Assembly (NCBI GenBank): GCA_028023455.1
Contig: JAQFVV010000063.1
Coordinates: 5,072,794 to 5,136,793 of the forward strand
DNA: 64,000 nucleotides
Origin: Epiperipatus broadwayi
Taxonomy: Eukaryota > Onychophora > Udeonychophora > Euonychophora > Peripatidae
Reading direction: 5' to 3'
The notes beneath the pieces were generated by a model that was not told where the DNA came from, did no database searches, and saw only the letters and a program-made list of their open reading frames with translations. Both the position numbers and the translations under genes were made by a program. Shown here piece by piece: positions 35,833 through 49,094 of the stretch (positions are counted from its first letter, which is position 1; the number at the start of each line of letters is the position of its first letter).

Positions 35833-38800
35833 TGTATGATGTAATTCTTTTTGTATACATTTGTAACGGTTTTTTGTAGTACAATTTGAATCTAGTTAAT
35901 AATGATTACATAGATAGTTGAAAGTACTTCTATTAAATTATGATATATATTTGTTTTTAAAATATGTTTTACTGTATTAATTATTGTATTGTTTTGAATA
36001 ATTATATATATATAATTAAAATACAGACATTGATTAATATATATATATATATATTGTGGCCATCTGGATGGGCACAAGGGTTTGAGATACTTTGTATCTT
36101 AAACGAATAGTTATATTATATTAAAAAAAAACAATGAAATAGCCTTAGAATTTTAAAAATTTTTGCTGGAAATTGTTTAAAGCTTAGATATGGATTGCTT
36201 ATGCAGTTTATTGACCACTTGATAGGTATTCATTATTATTAGTGTGGTTAATGAGGTATTTAATATAGGGAAGAGGGTTGTTTATTAATGGAATTTATAC
36301 ATTTTGTCAGAAAGATGCAAAGTTATTTTATATTATTGTAGTATTAGTTGAATGGTTTTAAAATTCTATATTCATTAATACTTATCCTTTTTGTCAACAA
36401 TTAATAGCTATTTCAATTATATTTAGTTAAGATAGTTCAATATTTAGGTTGTAGTACATGTGTATGCATGTATGACTCTGCATCATTTTCATTTCATTTT
36501 CATCTTTTAATAACAGCAAACAATAGTATATTCACAATAAAAACATTTAAATTACAGTAGTTATCTTAAATAATTTAACCAATATATATTTCTTTCCAAT
36601 GATTAATAGATAGTTGAATCAATTGATTATTTTACAAATTAAATAAATTATTAATCATTTTTATTTAGTAGTTAATTAATATTCATTTTTCTTTCAAGTT
36701 TGTGAAAGCTATTTATTTTATTATTATTTTTATCTTGATTTTAATTCTAAAAAAAATCAAAGTGATTTTTTTTTTGAAAAGATTTTTTTGAATATGTAAT
36801 TAGCTGAGATAGAAGAAGCATGGGAGTAAGCTGGTGGAAGAAAATGAACTATGCAAAATAGAGCTATTTAACAAAGATCTCCAGTGAAAAAATTGGCATA
36901 TTATGTAATGTAATTGTAGCCAAAAACAGTGGCTGATTATTGTGAAATTAAAACCAGTTGCTGAAGTCAAATTGATTTTAAAAAAAAAGGACTTTGGAGT
37001 AAAACTTCGAAAGGATATTAAGAAATATATTATGGAAAGAGTTAATTTCAGAATGCAGTTCTAAGTTTTAAAAAAGTACTCAGCTTACTTTACTCTTCTT
37101 GATTTAAACATATTGAATTAACCATCTTCATAACTATTGCTCTTTTAAAAATGTATGTTAATAACGTCCGATCTACATTACTTTACTTAATTATCATTTT
37201 AAATAGGAATAAATTGCATGAATATTATTGTTGTATCATTGACCAATGTGTGTTCTTTAATATATTTGGAAAACGCATGCAGAACTATTTTACAGAATAT
37301 ATTTTTATTTTTCACTATTTTCCGTGTTATGTTTTTGTGAGAATTAAACATAGATGTAAGGATATGCATATTTTGATAAATCATGCTATGTTTAAATTCA
37401 TCATAAAGAGATGACAGTATTTGTTTGTCTGGTATTTCTGGAAATAATAGGTATGTTAAATGAAGGAAATAAATGTGAGCTACTTCAAATTAAATATCTG
37501 TTTAAATCAAATAGAAGAATAGAAATGCAGGTAATTTTTGTTCTCTTTGATAAAGATGGAAAATAAAACAAAGTATTATTAAATGCTATTCAATAAACCA
37601 CTAAAAGTAATTATGTATTCAATTTAGAACTACAATGGAAAAAGTGAGATAATTCCTGTCTAACAGTAGTTAAGAATTTATTATACTCTCGTCATAATAG
37701 AAGATAAATTGATTGCTTATGTATGATACAGTAACTTAAATAACTTTGTTATGAACATTGAAGATGCTGAGTCCTATTTAAGCATGACTATATTTGTTTG
37801 GTTATCCTACAGCAGTTTGTTTTAGTTTAAAATTCAGTTTGGAATGTGTCACATATTGTTTCATAAACCTGGAACCGAGCTTTGCAAGTGAACTTTTATT
37901 TTAAATTACAAAACTAATAACTTTTGTTTCTTTATTTTTTTTATTGCTTGTCATAATTATTGTATATGATAGGTAGATAGGTTTTATTTATTATTATGTT
38001 TATTTATAATTTGGGTATTTTGACCATCAAGAACGTTAATGAGGAGTACGCTGGTAAAAATTGATTGTGTTCAAACAGGTCTTATTGATCTTTTACTAAG
38101 GTAAAAGAAAGAAATATTTTTTTAAAAATATATTATTAGAGAGGTTTACATTTATTTTGTATACTTTATTATCTCAAAGTGAAAATTTTGTTCTTTATTT
38201 AAATCAATGAACTTATAATAGAAGTAGTTTGCAAGATATGAAAGAAAGTTCGTTCGTAATAATTATAAATATTAAATTAAAAATTATACCTTAATGCAAT
38301 ATTTAATTATCATGTTACCTGCTTAGTGTATAATTTAGAGTTAATATTATATATACTTTTTATTCGCGGGTGTGTGTTTGTTTTGCACAATTATGATATT
38401 TGTTTGATAAAGTTCAGTTTGTGAATATTTTATGCATAAATTTCGTATACTGTCGTATTCTACTGAGTTGAACGGATTGGTATGTTATCTGTATGTATTT
38501 ATGTGCCAGCGTATATTTATAATGTTCGATATTTAGAAAAGATATGAGAATAGAAAGAAATCTGATTGCCTTATAATGTTTGTAGGAATAAAAGATTTTG
38601 CTTATGTAGTATATGTGAACAATTTTCCATGAGTAGAGCCTAGTCTATATTATATGTGTATGATTAAATGATATTTTGAAGTGATGTTTTCTTAGACCCT
38701 GGTGATGAGGAAATAAGTCCCCACCAATAGTATATTTAGAAGTAAATGAGTTATTGTTGAAATATGATTAAATGATATTTAGGAAGTTATGTGGTGTTTT

Positions 38801-40524
38801 TCTTAGATTCTAGGTAATGAGGAATTGTAAAAGTGTTCAGTAAGAGTTTATTTGCTCCTCATGTAGTTTTCCCTTATAACATATAGTATGTATAATCATG
38901 AAAATATAGCTTTGTGTTAATTAATATGTGGCTAGATAAATTGTTAGATTAATTGTTGATGTAATATTAGTGTCTTATTTTATTGATGAATCACGACATT
39001 GTTCGAAATAAAATAATTGTATGATATTTTCTTAATGAATGGAGAGTTTATAGAAAAGATTGTTTTATATTATTGTTGCTTGAACGTGCACACACACGCA
39101 TAATATAAATAATATCGCGTATATAAAGTATAGAATTATTGAAATTAAAATGAGAAATAAATGTTTTTTGAAATACATTACATTCATTTAAATATAAAGT
39201 ATAAAGTATTGAGATTAAAACGGGAATAAATATTTAAAAATACAGTGTATTTATTTAAATAAAGGTTATAAATCATCAAATCATCAGAATAAACATGATT
39301 TGTTGCTATGCATAAAAGGTATACGTAATTGAAAGTGATTATTTAGTCAATTAGAGAAAGTTGCTTTGTTGAGAGCCAAATATTATTAATTTGATTTATT
39401 TTGTTAATCAAGAGTAATACCCTCTCAAAAGTATTTTTTGTGTGCTAATAATATAATATGTTATTTATTTATTGTCATGTAGATGAAACATGTAGGCAAA
39501 GCATGTGTTCGAAGTCAGGATATTTAAGTTTGTTATTAATTTGCTTTGATAGTAGGAATAATCCCAAACTGATGCTCAAAGTTTATTTGATAATTAAAAA
39601 AAATCTGTAAGACAAATAGTCCATTTTTTAATATCATGTTAAACCAAGTTTATTTTATTGTAATAAATGATTTGTTTTAGTTATTTAAAATCTTAAAATC
39701 TGTGTCTTGAGTTATTCTTATGTACATTCGTGTTTTCCATTTCTACATCTCCACATTTCAAAAATCTATTACAAAATAGATGTATTTTTTTTTTTAGAGT
39801 TATAATATTAAATTTGCTAGTGTCTGACAATATTGTTTTTCTTAATCCAAACATTATAAAAGAACATTTGCCACTTGACAAACATATTAGAAAGGGTACC
39901 AAGTCAGTATATTTGTTAGATGATGATGTGAGATTAAAATACCATATTTCTGTCATTATCATATTATTGAAACACAGTAAAATATTTTAGTCCATTTGTT
40001 TCATTACGTTTTTATCATACTTTAGAATTATAATTTATGGGCCAATGTAGTTTATTTAATTCATCTGTGTTGTTAAAATTCCCTGAGATCTTATTGTTTA
40101 TTTCTTGATTGGCATTAAAGTAGATGTTTAAATTATAATATGCCAAGTCATAGAATAGTTTTGGATTATAATTATAGCAAGCTGATATATGTTATACTTG
40201 GATGAAGGAAGAAATTAAGTTTAAAGTATATTTTAATAGACTGTACCAAATAAACATTATGATTCTTTATCATATAATTAATTAACAAAGGAATTTACAT
40301 TATATTAAATGTTTTGTAATATTTCTTCTTTTATTCATTTATTATCATATATCTTATGCACTGCCTATAGCCTCCCACTGAGCTGAGCTGAACACAAACT
40401 TAAATATAGAGTCTCAGTAATAATTTTGTAATATATATTTTGTTATATTGTTCTATTTATTAATAGAACTGGCACCTGGGCATTTCACTCATGTAATGTA
40501 TGTGAGAGGTGTTGGGAGTGTAGG

Positions 40525-40530
<6 letters not shown>
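35833..40530. other. AT-rich DNA, no gene recognised; minor tandem duplications
   Basis: A PLE-tail-like string AATACAGACATTGATT occurs near 36020 and recurs near 55550. Diverged duplications occur at about 38651-38711 with 38760-38825 (ATGATTAAATGATATTT) and at about 39125-39190 with 39197-39265 (ATAAAGTATNNAATTATTGA). No coding motif was found; the frames at 37151 and 39730 have none. Confidence 0.5.

Positions 40531-40618
<88 letters not shown>
40531..40618. repeat. (TA)n microsatellite, 88 bp
   Basis: Uninterrupted TA units. The open frame spanning it is a translation artefact. Confidence 0.95.
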
Positions 40619-40623
<5 letters not shown>

Positions 40624-43600
40624 GTCATATGTTTCTAGTATGCAATTTATGGTCACTTGTATGAGACATTAAAATTTATTCAGCTGTCTTCTTTATTTAA
40701 ATACATAATAAAAAGCTCATAAATAGAAAATTGTGCCCTTTTGTAAAATTGACATGGAACATATATATATATATTATGTTAGAGAATACTAAATAAGAAA
40801 TAAAACTAAATATTATAAAACAAGATAGAGAACTGTTGTTTTTTTACATGATATAACATAAACAAAAATATATAATATTTGGCGTAGAAATATTTAATTA
40901 AGAATTATCAAGAACATGGCTGAAAATAAAGTTAATTTAAAAGCTATGAATTTTTTCTACAATACAAGCTTTTTCATACCTGCATTCCAATATGTAATAT
41001 ATAGGGGGTTTGAATTCAAAATTATTATAAAGGGGCAACAATTGATGTTATTATAGATATTTATATAATTAATGCTAAGATAAAAGGTCATCAAACAAAG
41101 AGCATTATAAATCAATCAAATTTGAAGGATATATAATATATAATTGAAGTGCAGAATTTGAAAGAAATTATTAAATTGTAATACAGCAGTTAATATATTA
41201 TTCACAAAATGGCTCATATAATGAGAAAACAAAATACTAAAAGAATGAAAGAAAAATATAAAAAAGACATGAAATAAGAAAACAAAAGAATGATGGAGGA
41301 ATAAAAGAATAATTAATTTTGGGAAAAAAATTGAATATCTCACAGGAGACAGAAGATGAAATCAAAAATTGATAAAATAAAAATTGAACAAATGTGAAAA
41401 TGTTTATAAGATTAAAAGAAAAATTTCTCAAATAATACAAAAAATGAATCAGTACATTAAAAGACAAATGGCAGAAACGGTAGTAAAAATAAAAGTTATA
41501 TAAGAGCAGAAGGATAGAGATACAAATATCTGATTGGGAGTCTAAAGTGAATACTGTGTAATAAATGAAGAGCAAACAATCTCTAAAATAGAACTAGTTT
41601 AGGAAATAAGCAGATTAATAAATCTATGAATTCAAAAAAGAAGCAGGATATACTCATAAAGCAAAAAAGTTACAAGTTGCATTACCAAAAAATAGAGTAA
41701 GGCTAATAATGAGATAAATATTCTGTCACAATTAAAATATTTGCAAGAAATGTGTCTGAAAATTCTATTACATGTTTAAATAGTATAACCAGATTTTTTA
41801 CATCAAATTCACTCAATAAAAAAAAAAAGAAAATAATGATATAGAATCATTTTAAACACCTATGATTGATGGAATTCAATATTTTATAATCCTCCACTTT
41901 ATTAAAGCTACAAATAGTTAATGATATAAATTTCTGGAGTGAAAAAACCCAAAATAGAGTCCACTACCAGATATTTAAAAAAAGATACCAACTTTGGAAT
42001 GGGAAAATACTATACTATAAGATAAGTGTCATAGAACCCTCTCTTTCTAATTTCCAAGAACAAGATCCACAAAAAGTCAACTTTCCATTGTGAGTAGAAT
42101 ACATTATTATATATTACAATAGTTATTCAATTAAAGATTTGGGAAAATCTATTAAATATATTTGCCATGAGCTCATTGCCAAAATCAAAGATGTAACTTT
42201 CATTAGAATATAAAGACCATCCTAACTGACATACTAATATGGTAATACCAATAAGAATTCATGTAAAGAAAATTGTAGCCATGAATCAATATTAATTGTA
42301 TATAATCACAAGTAATAGTTCACAATAAAAAAGAAAAGCAAAAAATTAATGGAAAAAAATCAGAATCAATCCTAGAATAAAAACATCAGATATGAAAAAG
42401 ATGTGGATTATCAAAAAGTAATGTTAGTTAAGTAAGCATCTATAAAACATAGCTCCTTGTTATAAAAAAACTATAAAGAGTTTAATAGGTAAATCCTAAT
42501 AAGAGTGTCAAAAAGATGCAAAAATAAAATAAAAACATCTGCATATATTATTATATATGTAATTGAACGTAATACTTAAAAACTTTCTCATTAAAAAATT
42601 GTTTTTCCTAAAATTAATATGCTGCTGGAATATTTTTTATTAAAATATTGATGGATTCATAAAGCCAGAATTTTGTAATTAAAAAAAATTACTTCAATTA
42701 CTAAAAAAAGTTAACAAGATGTTGTTGATCTTGTCTTTAAAGCCAATATAAATACCATTGACTAATTGTAAAAGACAAAATTGAGATCAAGGCAAGTGTG
42801 GGTCTAAGTTTATATTGGACATCAAGTTATGAATTACGAAATTATTATTAAGCCTTGATTGTAAGGAAGTAATATTGGATTCTGCTATCCTGCAAAGTAT
42901 TAATGTATTATTGATTACCATCAAAATCATCAGAAGACTAAAAATCAAGATATTATAGAGAGAAATGATATATTAAAGAAAATAAATGAATTATATATAA
43001 TTATTTATCAGGGTGTAAGGATTTTGTAAAATGGACAACAGAATGGCAACTTTTTTTCACTCATATAAAAAAAAAAACTTATGAAAATAGTGAAAAATAT
43101 AAAAATTAATGCCCTTTGATTCCAAGATAAGAATAACAAAAGATTTTTATAACAAAAGAAACTTAAATATATTAAGCCAATGTATTAATGAGATAAATAT
43201 GAGATTGTACAATAAAACAGAAAATGATAATTTTGGCAAATAAGTGAAAAGGAGATGCTATTATCCATTATCAAAACTTAAGAAGGAAATTTCATAAGAG
43301 CTGTAAGTAATGAAAAGACAGAAATTTACTAAATAAATAATTCATGCCTAAGTAATTTGATGAAAAATATAGAACCAAAGTGAAGATAAATGTTAAAAAA
43401 TATTCTGTACAGTAAGAAGTGAATTGCCATCTTGAAGAAAAAAAAGTAAGGTCACTCTTTCAAAATGAAATTTAATAAGTCCTATATTTATTAATAAAAC
43501 TCCTGATTTATTGATTTTATTATTTATTGTATGGGAGAAAATGTTATTTATATATATGACAGTCAAATACATCATGTCACTGCACATGTCCCAATGAAGC

Positions 43601-43731
43601 AGAAAGTTTAAAGACAAAATTAAAATTTAAAATTATTTATTGTTAGATAAAGAAATGGCTATTTTTAAAATTAAGATATTCCAAGAATCTTAATTAATTA
43701 ATATGAAATAGAATGTGAAAAGAAAAAGATG
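40619..43731. other. A-rich DNA, no gene recognised
   Basis: The plus strand is markedly A-rich from about 41040 to 43450. An in-frame stretch near 41935-42095 (VNDINFWSEKTQNRVHYQIF onward) has no family I can name. The segment could be an old retroelement beyond recognition, but this is not supported. Confidence 0.4.
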
Positions 43732-43830
43732 TCAAGCGTTGGCTGTCGAGAGGTCAGCACAGCGGCCTTACAAGCAGTTGTCCCGGTTTTAGTGGGTTCA
43801 CTTCCCGTCCGATGCTATGACACATAAAAA
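43732..43830 (+). mobile_element. tRNA-derived SINE, same family as 13341
   Basis: GTCAAGCGTTGGCTGTCGAG, GGTCAGCACAGCGGCCTTAC, AAGCAGTTGTCCC and the B-box-like GTGGGTTCACTTCCCGTCC. It ends GATGCTATGACACAT plus an A-rich tail. It is the best-preserved member. AAAAGAAAAA on both sides may be a target-site duplication but is low complexity. Confidence 0.85.
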
Positions 43831-46040
43831 AAAGAAAAACATTTTTTAAAATATATTTTAAAAACTTTTGTGAAATTCTTACTATTATGAAAAAATGATA
43901 CCAATTTTGTTTGTAAAAGTAACTCTTGAAATAAAAGCCTTTCTTGTTGTTTGAAGAGCGTATCTTGAAAAAAAAAATGGGTAAAAATATTTTTTTATTC
44001 ATAAATGTTTTAACTTGTTTTTTTATTATGAGTTAGTAGTAAGTAATCCATAGAAAAAAGACTGGCTTTGTAAATGTTTTAAGGATAACATTGATTATAA
44101 CCAAATTAATATCAATGAATCAAAGAATTTGTAAATAATGAAATTACTCAAAATGATTCTGCATCGTGAGAAAAATTGTCATATTGTCCGTTATTTATCT
44201 TTTTAAAAAATAATTTTACTTAATTTATTCTATGAAACAGATCAATAAATAAATGTGACTGGAATATAAAAAATTGTTTTGAGAAGTAATTATTGCCATT
44301 CTAGTAGCATTCACTAATCTTTATTGGAAAACAACGAGTGATCTAAATTGAAAAATATTATTTTGCTAACCGATTTGCCTTTATGCCCACATAATGTGGC
44401 CATGAAATTCCAAATTATAAACAACCGGTTTAAGCTTAAAAATACTGGAAATCTACACAGTCTACACATTCGCTTTTTAGATCATTGTTTCCACCTTTAT
44501 TTCTAGTTTCAGAAAAGGTAAGTTTTGTTTTTCTACAATAAAAATTAAAAATTTTATGATAATTTTTGTCATCAAGTAAATTAATTTTTTTGTCTTTCAT
44601 TCAGTTTTTTCATTGTTAACAAAACAATATTCACCCTGAAAATTACATTGAAAAAAATACAAGTTTACACAGATGAGCTTTGTTGAATGAACATTATTAG
44701 AAGCTGATGCTAAACATTTATTTTTATATATTTTTAAATTATTATTTGAATTTATATTTGATAAAAAATATACGAAAAAAATATTATTATTGAAACTAAC
44801 ATATATACTGATAAAACATAGCTCGTGATTGTGTAAATTTATATCATAAATTATCTGCATTTTTTGGTACGATGTGAACTTGGATCCAGCATATGAATTA
44901 GATGACATGAGACAAAAATAAAAATATTTTGCAAATATTGTGACCTGATTAGATTTTTATATAATATCTTGTCTGCATTGTAATAATAATAAAAATATGC
45001 AAATGCTAAAAGTAAAGATTTTGACAGTATATAAAATTAGGCTGATTATATACTACTGCAATGTAAATTTCAAAGCTGCATATCAAATGCAAAGTGCAGT
45101 GGTAGTTGATGATGAAGCTATTACTAAATTTATGGTCATAGTAGCATGAAGCAATATGAGCCCTTAAAACCTATAAAGATAGGATAAGTAAAACTCCACT
45201 GCACTGACTCTAAACTACTAACTTATATACATCAAACTTAAGTCTACAATGAATTTAGTATTTTATTCACCTTTTTATTTTGTATATAGTGACTATTTTA
45301 GTAGTGATTTTTAATAAATTACAAATTGTAGTGAAGTTCTTTATTATAATATTCAAATTATACTAATTATTGATCAATATTAATTACTTGTTATAAGGGA
45401 TGTTATTAGGGATGGCATATTCATTGCAAACCCCTGTATAGAAATACATTTTGAAGGGCTACTAGGAAAAATGAAAGGTACTAATGTCTTTATCCTATGA
45501 AGCTTTCAAGTGATGGATTATCTTATGTGCTATTATATACCAATTTTTTAAAAATTTTATGACGAATTCAACTAATCTACTAACAAAAATATAATTTTAA
45601 CTTGTATGCATGATAATTTTGAATTTATAAAATAATATGAAAATAATTATTAGAAATATAAACTTTTATTCTTTTTTTATTACTTTGAATATCAGTGACT
45701 ATATTTTTTTCAGCTTAATTACATTATTTGATGTTTTATGTTTCAAGCAATACATTATGTCATTTTTAAATAATACAAACTTAAGTTATGTTAAAATTTG
45801 TGGGTTAACATAATTTTTTAAATATTCAATATGGCTGCTTTGCAAGCAAAGAGCTAAATAGCTTAGAAACAGCTGCAATATGAATCTACTTTTATTCAAA
45901 ACCAGGAATTTAGATTGGATACTTCAATCAAATTATTTCTTGTAATTTTATTTTTATAGCCAAAAAAATGTGTCACTTTTTTAAATACATTTTAATAAAA
46001 AATAAATTTATTAAAGTAATGGAAAGTACTATTATATAAT
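43831..46040. other. AT-rich DNA, no gene recognised
   Basis: No coding motif, RNA gene or clear repeat was recognised on either strand. Confidence 0.5.
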
Positions 46041-46308
46041 ATGTGTGTTGAATGTCTTTAGAAAAGTTTAATTTTATTTAAATATTGCTCAGTTGGTTTG
46101 AGCGTTACCTTAAAATTCAATAATCAAGAATCTAAGGACCCAGGTTCGAATCCCACTGGTCAGGCCAGTAACACCTGAAGAAGAAGAGAGAAAAATACCT
46201 CTTGAAACATTGTGCATATAATAACCTGTTTGCTGTGATATTACTAACAGTTGATGTATTTGGAATATTTAAATAAAATTAAATTTTTTTAAAGACATTC
46301 AACACACA
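46041..46308 (+). mobile_element. tRNA-like SINE framed by 47-bp inverted arms (family 2)
   Basis: The central part (46087-46250) has GCTCAGTTGGTTTGAGCGTT (A-box region) and CCAGGTTCGAATCCCACTGG (B-box region), as in a tRNA. It is followed by CAGGCCAGTAACACCTGAAG. The flanks ATGTGTGTTGAATGTCTTTA (46041) and TAAAGACATTCAACACACAT (about 46308) are exact complements over 20 bp and similar over about 47. Further right, GTCCAATATAAAAATAC recalls the arms at 8760-9310 and 10985-11175. It combines a pol III promoter with MITE-like termini. Confidence 0.75.
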
Positions 46309-47283
46309 TATTAGATGACGGAAATAGTCCAATATAAAAATACAGGTAGAACACTATCATCACAAACTTTCAGAAAAAATATTATTATATAAGTTTGATT
46401 GCATGCAATATAAACATGTAAAGGCTTTAATGACTTATTTTTAATATATTAGTTGAACTGGTAGTTTATATAATAGTAATATTTCTAAATGATAGAATTA
46501 ATAGTTCTCAGTAAATAAAGCTATTGTAATTATTGTATTTATTAGTAGTGAATATAATATTTTAGATATATCAGTAGCAAACTCTTCATGCAGTAGTATC
46601 ACACAGTGCAAGTTTTAGTAATCAATGGATGCAAGAAGGTTTGTCTATAAAATCTCTATCTAGTCCCTACTCATCTAATATCCCCACACCAGTTTCTAGC
46701 TCGTGACTTTCACCAGTAAGGAGTATTGGATCTGAGAGCACTGCATTTAGATTTTAGGATTTAATGTGCACCCATAGCAATACATTTTACCCATTTAATT
46801 AGCTATAAAGCTAAACTTTGACGTATATATTACGGTAATTTTAAGAATTATAATGTGCTTGCAAGTAAATTATAACTTTCCAAATATGCAAATCTAATAG
46901 AATAAATCTATTAATGTAAGAGCAAAGTCCACATAAGTTATTATGATAATTCACAAGCCAGATTTGCATAGAATTATTTAAATGAATTTGAAAACAATGC
47001 CCTTTCTTATATAAATGTATCTATTTTTCAGATAAAAATGACCAAATATTTTGGACTTACTTGTTACATAAATAACTTTATATTAACATTGTTACAAACT
47101 GATGAGTTGTAATCTATTTATGGACTTGTTAAAAAATCATTTTTATTTTTCAAAAAAATTTGCATTATTATAAGAAAAAGTTATTAATTGTAACTTTCCT
47201 TAAATGATTCTTAGGAAATCTGGCTTTGAATTGTCAAAGTAATGTCTTCAGTTTTAGGTGTTCCATGAACAAGTTTGGATATT
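46309..47283. other. AT-rich DNA, no gene; weak dispersed repeat
   Basis: About 46590-46750 shares ordered short blocks with about 6310-6450. No gene was recognised. Confidence 0.4.
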
Positions 47284-47340
47284 TATATATATATATGTTA
47301 AAATGAAGATTTGCACGGGTTAAATATATAAAATATATAT
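47284..47340 (-). mobile_element. Outer tip of the PLE terminus, separated by an insertion
   Basis: GTTAAAATGAAGATTTGCAC and GGGTTAAATATATAAAATA on the plus strand are the complement of the outermost PLE tip at 50300-50340. The adjoining terminus resumes at 47978, so 47341-47977 appears to be an insertion or a repeat-mediated rearrangement at (TA)n. Confidence 0.65.
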
Positions 47341-47507
47341 ATATATGATATAGAAGATTTGGACATAGACATTCAATATCCCTTCAGTTATCCATTTTAT
47401 CTCATATAACCAATACACATGACTACACATATGTGAAAAAGATAAATGATCCCCAATATATGTATTTTATGCTGAACTAGCACTCATCAGTTGGTCCAGA
47501 TCTCTCA

Positions 47508-47543
<36 letters not shown>

Positions 47544-47977
47544 CAGTGCTCTGTTTATATTAAGATAGCAAATCTTCAAACTCTACAGTCAGGCTTTAAT
47601 CTACTCCACCCTCCAACTCTTCAGCCATCCATATCACTGAAAGTCTGATGATGGTACAACCAAATCTCTTGTTGATGACAATATTATTGCCATGCTCATG
47701 GTGACAAGTCATGCAGACCCCTCATGTATAGGCCCTTGTCCATTCAAATACACATTCCTCTTCTGTGTATTTGAGTGGACAATGTCCTATACATGAGAAA
47801 CCAGAGTGACTTAAAGTCAACATAGGCATTGCAATATTATTGGCATCAACAAGGGATTAGGGTATACCACCATCAGATTTTCAATGGTATGGATGGCTGA
47901 AGAGTTGGAAGGTGGAGTGGACTAAATCTGTTCTTTAAATTTGAGGATTTGCACTCTTAATATAAACAGAATACTTA
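47341..47977. repeat. Palindromic hammerhead-bearing repeat inside the PLE terminus
   Basis: A minus-oriented unit occupies about 47341-47750, with a hammerhead-like core at 47448-47502 and (TA)n at 47511-47540. A second, plus-oriented body follows at about 47755-47977 (GATGGCTGAAGAGTTGGAAG at about 47891). The arms meet near 47755 (CATTCAAATACACA / TGTGTATTTGAGTG). In the core CTGATGA is intact, but GAAA has become AAAA. Confidence 0.7.
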
Positions 47978-49094
47978 TCATATATATATATAAAATACAT
48001 ATTTTACGGGTTCATCCGTGTTAAAAACTTTTAGTATTAATATACTGATGTTTTGACTTGGTCACACAAGCCATCCACAGAGTTATAAAAGGTAGAAAGA
48101 TGGTTGTAGAGGCGCTACAATCACTGATTTGAATAAAATGTTAAAATTCCACCAATAGCAAAAATGTTAAATTTAGGAATGTTTTTTAAAAAAATCTTTC
48201 CAAATAGGAGGAAGTTTGCACGTATCATCTCGCTTATTGATACAATCTGGTCTTTTAAGTATCTCAATGGCTTCTCTAATTTTGCATTGGTAGAGATTAT
48301 CACATCTGGATATGATCCTGGTACTAGAAAAATCAATTTTATGACCTGAATCTATAGTATGGAGTGAGAGTGCTGATGATGATGAGTGTTGTTTAATTGC
48401 ATTAGCATGCTCATCTCTCCTAACACTGATGTGACGATTACTCATGCCTATGTAAGAAGCTTTACAATTTTTACATGAGATTTGATAGTCACCATGAGAT
48501 TCAAGAGGGATTGAATCCTTAGGTTTGGTTATTATATTGCTGATCTTTTGATGAGCAGAAAATGCTGTATCTATATTATAGCATTTTAATATATGTCCAA
48601 TACTGTCTGTAGTTCCTTTTACATATGGAACACAAATCCTAATAGCTGATACATCATCTTTTTGATCCTATTTTTTTTCTATTTTGGCCTTGAAATAAGG
48701 TTTTTTTTTTATAAATTTGTAATTATAACTATTTGCTAATAAAACACTATTAATATGATTTATTTCTTCTTCAGATGTGTCTCATCTGAAAGGTTAATTG
48801 CTCTATTTAAAAGTTTTGGCTACAGAAACTATCTGAGTTGGGTGATGATGAGAATGGAAATGCAAATATCTGTCTGTGTGTGTATCCTTTCTGTAAATAG
48901 AAAAAGATAAACTATTTGGTGTTCTGGTGACTAGAACATCAAGAAAAGGGAGTTTTCTATCATACTCTGTCTCCATTGTAAATTTAATATGAGGATGCAT
49001 ATTATTTAAATGTAAGAAAAATCATCTAATTTATTTTTTCCATGTTGCCATATGACAAAAGTGTCATCTATGTATCTGAGCCAAATGAGAGCAT
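47978..49094 (-). pseudogene. Penelope-like element, truncated copy (left arm, second palindrome)
   Basis: On the minus strand this runs from the RT region (LIWLRYIDDTFVIW, about 49035-49090) through [10 protein letters not shown] and the GIY-YIG endonuclease (SNRHISVRRDEH, CKIREAIEIL, 48173-48480) to the PLE terminus. The A-run between RT and endonuclease is 10 long here (T-run 48701-48710), and further small indels follow. The terminal motif reads GTCAAAAC instead of GTCGAAAC. The arm stops at 49094, well downstream of where the left arm of the first palindrome stops. Confidence 0.85.

Noticed and set aside
40448-40672. IY-repeat open frame
   Set aside because: Translation of (TA)n. The flanking residues have no motif and no start context of note.
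41116-41575. Two overlapping F/L/Y-rich minus-strand frames (75 and 112 residues)
   Set aside because: The plus strand here is strongly A-rich, so the complementary T-rich strand encodes Phe/Leu by composition alone. There is no motif.
42100-42260. Possible retroelement coding relic (DLGKSIKYICHELIAKIKDV)
   Set aside because: A short in-frame run without a family signature in very A-rich DNA; not distinguishable from chance.
46087-46170. A functional tRNA gene
   Set aside because: A and B boxes are good, but the segment cannot be folded into a full cloverleaf by eye and is embedded in a dispersed repeat; a tRNA-derived SINE fits better.
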